The notes under the pieces: model-generated
The model's database searches: none
The model's input: only the letters and a program-made list of their open reading frames with translations
Told to the model about the DNA's origin: nothing
Shown here: positions 62,452-64,000 of the stretch, one piece after another
Position numbering within the stretch: position 1 is the stretch's first letter
Layout of the letters: every line of letters starts with the position of its first letter
Assembly (NCBI RefSeq): GCF_017873175.1
Contig: NZ_JAGGJW010000019.1
Coordinates: 1-64,000 of the forward strand
Source: Neorhizobium petrolearium
Lineage (GTDB): Bacteria; Pseudomonadota; Alphaproteobacteria; Rhizobiales; Rhizobiaceae
Direction of reading: 5' to 3'
DNA length: 64,000 nt
Translations under genes and position numbers: made by a program

Positions 62452-63161
62452 GTGGGCATTTTCTCGAAATGAGGGGCCTCACGGCCTTTTACGGTGATTT
62501 CGAGGCGCTGTTCGGCATCGACCTGCATCTCGATGCCGGCGAGACGGTCGCGATGATCGGGGCAAACGGTGCGGGCAAGAGCACGTTGATGCGTGCGCTG
62601 ACCGGGATCGTCAAGATCGGTTCCGGAGAGGTGGCGCTTGAGGGTGAGCGCATCGATCATCTGGATGCTCCAGACATTCTCCTCAAGGGCATCGCCACCG
62701 TGCCGGAAGGGCGCCGCCTGTTTCCGTCCCTGACCGTGGAGGAAAACCTGCTGATCGGCGCCCATGCCCGCAAGGGCGATGGACCCTGGAATCTGCAGAG
62801 CCTCTATGAACTTTTCCCGATCCTTCACGAACGCCGGCGCAGCCCCGGTACCGCGCTTTCCGGCGGACAGCAGCAGATGGTGGCCATCGGCCGCGCACTG
62901 ATGAGCAATCCGCGCGTCCTGCTTTGCGACGAGATCTCGCTTGGTCTCGCACCTGTCGTCATCAAGGACATTTACGCGGCCGTTCCTCGCATCAAGGCGG
63001 TCGGAACGTCGATCCTCGTGGTCGAGCAGGATATCGGCCAGGCACTAAAGGTCGCGGATCGCGTCTACTGCATGGCGGAGGGCCGGATCACGCTTGAGGG
63101 GCGTCCTGATGACCTTTCCAGAGACGCCATCCATGACGCCTATTTCGGAGTGCACGCATGA
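62448..63161 (+). CDS. livF: LivF-like ABC transporter ATP-binding protein
   Basis: A 237-aa protein with complete ABC motifs: Walker A 'IGANGAGKSTLMRAL', Q-loop region, signature 'GTALSGGQQQMVAIGRALMS', Walker B 'VLLCDEISLGLAPVV' and H-loop-like 'SILVVEQDIGQALKVADRVY'. It is the second ATPase of a Liv-type importer. The ATG overlaps the end of livG and the stop overlaps livH (ATGA), so translation of the set is coupled. Confidence 0.92.
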   Translation: MSGHFLEMRGLTAFYGDFEALFGIDLHLDAGETVAMIGANGAGKSTLMRALTGIVKIGSGEVALEGERIDHLDAPDILLKGIATVPEGRRLFPSLTVEENLLIGAHARKGDGPWNLQSLYELFPILHERRRSPGTALSGGQQQMVAIGRALMSNPRVLLCDEISLGLAPVVIKDIYAAVPRIKAVGTSILVVEQDIGQALKVADRVYCMAEGRITLEGRPDDLSRDAIHDAYFGVHA

Positions 63162-64000
63162 TAACCCTCGATACGATCATGCAGGGCATCCTGCTCGGTG
63201 GACTTTATGCCCTCTTCGCCGCCGGTCTCAGCCTCGTCTTCGGGATCATGCGGCTCGTCAACCTGGCCCACGGCGATCTGATCGTGTTGGCGGCTTATCT
63301 TATTCTCGTCATCGCCAGCGTCCTCGGATTGCATCCGTTTCTTGCTGTTCTGGTGGCCGCACCGGTGATGTTTGCCGTCGGCTGGCTGTTGCAGACCCAT
63401 GTACTGAACAGGGTGCTCGGCGATGACCTACTGCCACCGCTGCTGGTAACGTTTGGCCTGTCCGTCGTCATTCAGAATGCGCTGCTGGAGGGCTTTTCTG
63501 CAAACAGCCAGAAGCTTGCCGCCGGTACCGTCGAGACGCAATCACTGCAGATCGGGTCCCTGATGGTCGGCGTGATGCCGCTGCTGACCCTTGCGACCGC
63601 CGCGATCGTCATATTCGCGCTGAACCGCCTCTTCTATACCACCGCTCTCGGCCGGGCGTTTCGAGCAACATCTGACGATGCCGTCACGGCCCGCCTGATG
63701 GGTATCCGGCCGAACCGGATCTTTGCCATCGCAACCGGACTCGCGCTCGTCGTTGCCAGCATTGCCGCTGTCTATCTAGGCATGCGCGCCAACTTCGATC
63801 CGTCGATCGGACCAGCACGCCTGCTCTACGCCTTCGAAGCAGTCATTATCGGCGGCCTCGGCAGTCTCTGGGGCACGCTTGCCGGCGGCATTGTCATCGG
63901 TCTCGCACAGACCATGGGTGCCGCGGTCAATCCGGAATGGCAGATACTGACGGGGCATATCGCCTTCGTCCTCGTTCTTCTCATCCGTCCCCGCGGCCTC
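63158..64000 (+). CDS. livH: LivH-like ABC transporter permease (3' end outside window)
   Basis: From ATG 63158 the frame is open to the window end (281 codons) with repeated hydrophobic segments. It has the LivH opening 'GILLGGLYALFAAGLSLVFG' and 'IMRLVNLAHGDLIVLAAYLI', then the permease loop 'FEAVIIGGLGSLWGTLAGGI'. The protein normally has about 290 residues, so only the last few are missing. It forms the membrane channel with a LivM partner expected just beyond 64000. Confidence 0.88.
   Translation, partial: MITLDTIMQGILLGGLYALFAAGLSLVFGIMRLVNLAHGDLIVLAAYLILVIASVLGLHPFLAVLVAAPVMFAVGWLLQTHVLNRVLGDDLLPPLLVTFGLSVVIQNALLEGFSANSQKLAAGTVETQSLQIGSLMVGVMPLLTLATAAIVIFALNRLFYTTALGRAFRATSDDAVTARLMGIRPNRIFAIATGLALVVASIAAVYLGMRANFDPSIGPARLLYAFEAVIIGGLGSLWGTLAGGIVIGLAQTMGAAVNPEWQILTGHIAFVLVLLIRPRGL

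Noticed and set aside
1..64000. CRISPR array, rRNA genes, intact tRNA genes
   Set aside because: No regularly spaced direct repeats, no rRNA-like segments and no complete cloverleaf were seen; only a tRNA T-arm fragment at 17442-17460.

Overview
This 64 kb window looks like part of a large conjugative plasmid, or an equivalent mobile replicon, of a Rhizobiaceae-type alphaproteobacterium. Support: high-GC coding; a Ti/rhizobial traCDG - oriT - traAFBH block; a TraR protein with the textbook ligand-pocket residues; near-consensus tra boxes; and the DUF736/ArdC/DUF3085/DUF1419/Toprim/methylase-helicase gene set typical of rhizobial plasmids. I see no rRNA, no intact tRNA, no CRISPR array, no repABC and no trb/traI genes in the window.

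Layout. (1) 1-95: the 3' end of an IS5-type transposase. (2) 229-15331: a complete-looking phosphorothioate (PT) DNA defence locus, SspFGH (plus strand) facing SspA-B-C-D (minus strand). It matches the SspABCD-SspFGH class: SspA desulfurase, SspB DUF4007, SspC ATPase and SspD PP-loop sulfur transferase mark DNA, and SspFGH attacks unmarked DNA. No SspE is present. (3) 15393-17506: a RES/Xre toxin-antitoxin pair with a likely operator, an unknown multi-pass membrane protein, and a tRNA T-arm-like scar. (4) 17507-23848: a HTH regulator, a large serine recombinase, two ParB/RepB-like proteins, a DEDDh exonuclease, a DUF429 protein and a small protein. (5) 24136-42501: the plasmid leading region, almost all on the plus strand: Toprim/DUF3991, DUF1419, DUF3085, a 1713-aa methylase-helicase, a ParB-like protein, DUF7007-like, ArdC, VapBC, DUF736, plus minus-strand PhnA-like, HU and WGR genes. 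Its genes are separated by long GC-rich, hairpin-rich leaders. (6) 42749-52397: traG-traD-traC (minus), oriT with a tra box, traA-traF-traB-traH (plus), traM, and convergent traR. (7) 52477-64000: metabolic cargo. A DeoR regulator diverges from a NagA-like deacetylase and a BadF/N-acetylglucosamine-kinase-like gene; then an alpha/beta hydrolase pseudogene; then a TetR regulator with an aromatic-ring hydroxylase, maleylacetate reductase and a Liv-type ABC importer whose livG is frameshifted. livH runs off the window end.

How it fits together. The inverted repeat and nick-like sequence at oriT place the nicked strand on the minus strand, so DNA at lower coordinates (45 to 18 kb) would enter a recipient first. 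The plus-strand genes there are the ones whose mRNA can be copied directly from the entering single strand. Upstream of ardC and of the DUF736 gene there is a repeated, foldable leader, which makes single-strand promoters driving anti-restriction genes a testable idea. A perfect tra-box-like palindrome upstream of the Toprim gene may link this region to TraR quorum control. The plasmid thus appears to carry tools to survive recipient defences, its own PT-based phage/plasmid defence, and a catabolic payload.
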